64,000 bases of DNA, taken from Stieleria maiorica. Lineage in GTDB: Bacteria; Planctomycetota; Planctomycetia; Pirellulales; Pirellulaceae. A model generated the notes under the pieces. It was not told where the DNA came from. It saw only the letters and a program-made list of their open reading frames with translations, and searched no databases. The position numbers and the translations under genes are program-made. The DNA is taken from positions 5,640,402 through 5,704,401 of the forward strand of contig NZ_CP036264.1 of NCBI RefSeq assembly GCF_008035925.1. Direction: 5' to 3'. Below are positions 61,637-64,000 of the stretch, one piece after another (positions within the stretch are counted from its first letter, which is position 1; each line of letters opens with the position of its first letter).

Positions 61637-62507
61637 TTCCGATCGCCCCCAGGTGCCCCGTGCCGTGCGTCTGGCCTATCACAACGGCCAATGGATTCCC
61701 GGCGACAAGCTCTGTATCCCGATGCGGGATCCGGCGGTGACCCAGGCGGTGACGGCCGTCGAACGCGTCCGCGTCTACAACGGTCGGCTGTTCCAGATCG
61801 ACCGACACCTCGACCGCTGGCAACACACCACCGACGCCCTGGCGATCACGGGGCTGCCGTCCCGCCAGGAACTTGCGGAGCAGATCGACGAAGTGATTCG
61901 GCGGAACGACGCTTGGCTGCAGACTCAAAACGAGTTCGGCGTCCTCTGGTTCGCGTCCCCCGGCATCGCCGGATCACCGACCCTGGTGATCGATCTGTAC
62001 CCGATCGATTCGGCCTTGATGCAGCGGCGGATCAATTCCGGCAGCCCGCTGATCGTCACGTCGGTCCGGCAGCCTTCCGCCGAGTGCTGGCCACGAAACA
62101 TCAAGGTCCGCTGTCGGTTGCACTACTACTTGGCCGATCGAGAGGCCACGCGACAGAACCCCGGGTCGCTCGGTATCCTCCTGGATAGCGACGGTTCGAT
62201 CACCGAAACCAGCATCGCCAATGTGCTGATCGTCCATGCCGGCGAGGTGGTTTCGCCTCCCGACGATCAAGTCTTGCAGGGCGTCTCGCGGGATGTCGTG
62301 CGTGAATTGTGCGATGCGTTGGACATTCCGTGGCGAGAGCGGCGGATTTATCCCGACGAGTTGCGTGCCGCGGACGAAGTGCTGTTGACCGGCACCAGTT
62401 GCGGACTCTGGTTCGCCAACTCGATCGACGGATCCCCGCTGCGATCCGCCGGCCCGGTCTATCAACGGCTCCGAGCGGGCTTTGACGCTTTGGTGGCCGA
62501 TCACTGA
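61611..62507 (+). CDS. Class IV aminotransferase-like PLP enzyme
   Basis: 298 residues, start ATG at 61611 inside the preceding gene (26-nt overlap). Fold type IV PLP enzyme related to IlvE, D-amino-acid aminotransferase and aminodeoxychorismate lyase: ERVRVYNGRLFQIDRHLDRW, the PLP-lysine segment RNIKVRCRLHYYLAD, DSDGSITETSIANVLIV and LRAADEVLLTGTSCGLW. It is divergent from the IlvE in this window, so probably another substrate; aminodeoxychorismate lyase (PabC) is one candidate. No pathway genes adjoin it. Confidence 0.8.
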   Translation: MESDPSASDSDRPQVPRAVRLAYHNGQWIPGDKLCIPMRDPAVTQAVTAVERVRVYNGRLFQIDRHLDRWQHTTDALAITGLPSRQELAEQIDEVIRRNDAWLQTQNEFGVLWFASPGIAGSPTLVIDLYPIDSALMQRRINSGSPLIVTSVRQPSAECWPRNIKVRCRLHYYLADREATRQNPGSLGILLDSDGSITETSIANVLIVHAGEVVSPPDDQVLQGVSRDVVRELCDALDIPWRERRIYPDELRAADEVLLTGTSCGLWFANSIDGSPLRSAGPVYQRLRAGFDALVADH

Positions 62508-62703
62508 CCCTGGCTGGATGATCGCGTCGAAGCCGTCAGTGGTGAAAAGCCTGCGTTCAGAGTCGCGAAAAAGATCTTTTTCTTGGGCGATCTCGCGCAG
62601 GAACCCCAGCCGAGCCGGTTAGTCATTGCTGAACGCGTCCGCCATCGTGTCGGACGCCAACCGTCTCAGCCAGTCCGCTGGCCAGCCAATCGGAGAGCAA
62701 TTC

Positions 62704-63015
62704 ATGTCCATCAAGCGAAATCGGATTTCCAAGGGAATCTTGGGGCTGATCATCACCGTCGGAATCGTCGTCGGGTCGGCATCCAACGTGTCCGCCCAAA
62801 CTTTTTTCGACCTTGATCAGGAATTGGATGTTACAAACGACGGCATCGCGTCGCTGGACTACCTGCGGTACGACGGTCGTGGCCGCGAAACGTACCTTCG
62901 ATCGCTTGAAACTCCGTTGAATTCGATCCGTCCGGGGATGGGGACCCTGCTGTGGATGGCAGCAGAGATTGATTGGACGGCAGATTTCTTCGTACTTGAT
63001 CAGGGGCCAAATTAG
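62704..63015 (+). CDS. Small exported hypothetical protein
   Basis: 103 residues from the ATG at 62704, with GGAGAG upstream. Residues 1-33 form a signal peptide (basic start, LGLIITVGIVVGSASNVSAQ). The mature ~70 residues (TFFDLDQELDVTNDGIASLDYL, GMGTLLWMAAEIDW) show no recognised motif. Located 113 bp upstream of the cytochrome/WD40 gene. Confidence 0.55.
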   Translation: MSIKRNRISKGILGLIITVGIVVGSASNVSAQTFFDLDQELDVTNDGIASLDYLRYDGRGRETYLRSLETPLNSIRPGMGTLLWMAAEIDWTADFFVLDQGPN

Positions 63016-63128
63016 TCCCTTCCGCCGAAATCATTCAAACGAAATCCAGGGGCGAGAAGGCCCGGCACGTCCTTGATGGTTACAATGGCCGCTTGGGTTC
63101 CACACACCTCCATTGGCCAGAAAATCAA

Positions 63129-64000
63129 ATGGGTTTGCGACTGTTTTCCATCGGGCTGATCGTCTGGATCGTCTCCTGCCATACCGCGGGGATCGCCGCC
63201 GAACGCGCTGAGACTGGACGCATTGATTTTGCGCGAGACGTTTATCCGATCTTGGAAACGTACTGCGTCGGATGCCACAGCGCCGATGATCCCCAAGGCG
63301 GTTTGGTGATGGATTCCTACACCGGACTGGCCAAGGGTGGCGATTCCGGATTGGCCGTCACGCCGGGCGTTCCTGCCAGCAGCCGGTTGTTGTTGATGAT
63401 CACCGGCAAACTGGAACCGGTGATGCCGCCCGACGACGCCGAGGGGCCCGACGAAGACGAACTGGACGTGCTGTCGCGTTGGATCGAACAGGGCGCGGCC
63501 GGCCCCGAAGGCGACCTGCCGATCCGGCGCACGCTTCGCACCCCGTCGATCGAACCTTCCCCCTCAGTCGCCGCCCCGGTCACTGCGATCGCCGTTTCGA
63601 ACGACGGCCGATCATCCGCGCGTGCGATGTTTGGTCGCATTGAAGTGTTGAAGGATGAAAACGTCACAGCGGAGATCCGCGACCAACAGCTGGGCAAAAT
63701 CAACTCACTCGCCTTCTCTTCGGACGCCCAACGACTGTTGGTCGCGTCGGGGCTGACCGGAGCCTACGGCCGGGCGGCGATCTATGACACAGGATCAGGT
63801 GATCTGATTCGGGAATTTGTCGGACACAAAGACACGCTCTACGCGGCGGCCTTTTCGCCGGATGAATCGCACTTGGCCACCGCCGGCTACGACCGCACCA
63901 TCGTGCTGTGGGATGTGGCGACCGGCGAGGTGGTCCGCGAATTGACCGGCCACAACGGCGCGATTTTCGACCTGGCGTTTTCCCCCGACGGCAGCGTGCT
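63129..64000 (+). CDS. Planctomycete-type cytochrome c with WD40 repeats, truncated by the window
   Basis: The first 290 codons are visible; the gene continues past the right edge. A signal peptide (MGLRLFSIGLIVWIVSC...) precedes a planctomycete-type cytochrome domain (DFARDVYPILETYCVGCHS, with CVGCH at residues ~49-53 and a late VMPPDDAEG Met). From ~150 onward the sequence shows WD40 blades (GHKDTLYAAAFSPDESHLAT, YDRTIVLWDVATGEV, GHNGAIFDLAFSPDG). In this group such proteins usually accompany other cytochrome/DUF1549 genes. The role is unproven. Confidence 0.83.
   Translation, partial: MGLRLFSIGLIVWIVSCHTAGIAAERAETGRIDFARDVYPILETYCVGCHSADDPQGGLVMDSYTGLAKGGDSGLAVTPGVPASSRLLLMITGKLEPVMPPDDAEGPDEDELDVLSRWIEQGAAGPEGDLPIRRTLRTPSIEPSPSVAAPVTAIAVSNDGRSSARAMFGRIEVLKDENVTAEIRDQQLGKINSLAFSSDAQRLLVASGLTGAYGRAAIYDTGSGDLIREFVGHKDTLYAAAFSPDESHLATAGYDRTIVLWDVATGEVVRELTGHNGAIFDLAFSPDGSV

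Overview
The window looks like a chromosomal segment of a planctomycete, most likely of the Rhodopirellula/Stieleria-type Pirellulaceae. The signs are high GC, many secreted proteins of families expanded in that group (sulfatase, DUF1080, DUF1559, BBP7 outer-membrane barrel, planctomycete-type cytochrome c with WD40 repeats, a large DUF11 surface protein with a LEPR-XLL-like N-terminus), alternating gene strands, weak Shine-Dalgarno sequences and intergenic space full of short palindromic repeats. The taxon is inferred from gene content. I saw no rRNA, tRNA, CRISPR array, IS element or prophage.

Layout. 1-10.8 kb is mostly housekeeping: purK/purE (minus), a HAD phosphatase, a tightly overlapping quinone operon (menG-ubiX-ubiA), a Nudix hydrolase divergent from a CCA/poly(A) nucleotidyltransferase, a degenerate asparagine-synthase-like ligase, a secreted cyclophilin-like protein and rsmD. 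11-23 kb holds a DUF1080 protein, a small haem-motif protein, a fabZ-fabI-ilvE cluster (minus), pgsA plus a CPBP protease (plus), a polytopic membrane protein behind der, a family 4 uracil-DNA glycosylase and a divergent Mur-ligase-like protein. 23-27 kb is a translationally coupled pair, a five-haem cytochrome followed by a predicted outer-membrane barrel. 27-35 kb has small exported proteins, pabA/trpG, DUF2617, a HisA-like TIM barrel and a DEAD-box helicase. 35-42 kb is an envelope locus: a BBP7 barrel and a 1,411-residue surface protein ending at a strong terminator.

42-50 kb carries panE, a nucleoside hydrolase and a nitrogen locus on the minus strand: nrtA-nrtB-nrtD-like ABC transporter, cyanase (cynS) and an ANTAR response regulator (nasT-like). 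A sequence with exact sigma-54 spacing lies about 165 bp upstream of nrtA. The genes together suggest import of cyanate (or nitrate) and its breakdown to ammonia and CO2 under nitrogen control. 50-64 kb is dominated by secreted catabolic or envelope proteins: DUF1559, sulfatase, an esterase-sialidase fusion, a DUF1080-PhoD fusion, a transglutaminase, lipoproteins, an alpha/beta hydrolase overlapping a class IV aminotransferase, and a truncated cytochrome/WD40 protein at the right edge.

The most unusual non-coding signal is the repeat content. At least ten families of short dispersed, mostly palindromic elements lie between genes. One family (42611-42685 and 53903-53975) has two copies whose stems differ in sequence but are each perfectly self-complementary; another (28757-28839 and 32131-32211) is nearly identical in opposite orientations; another abuts or supplies the stop codons of two unrelated genes.
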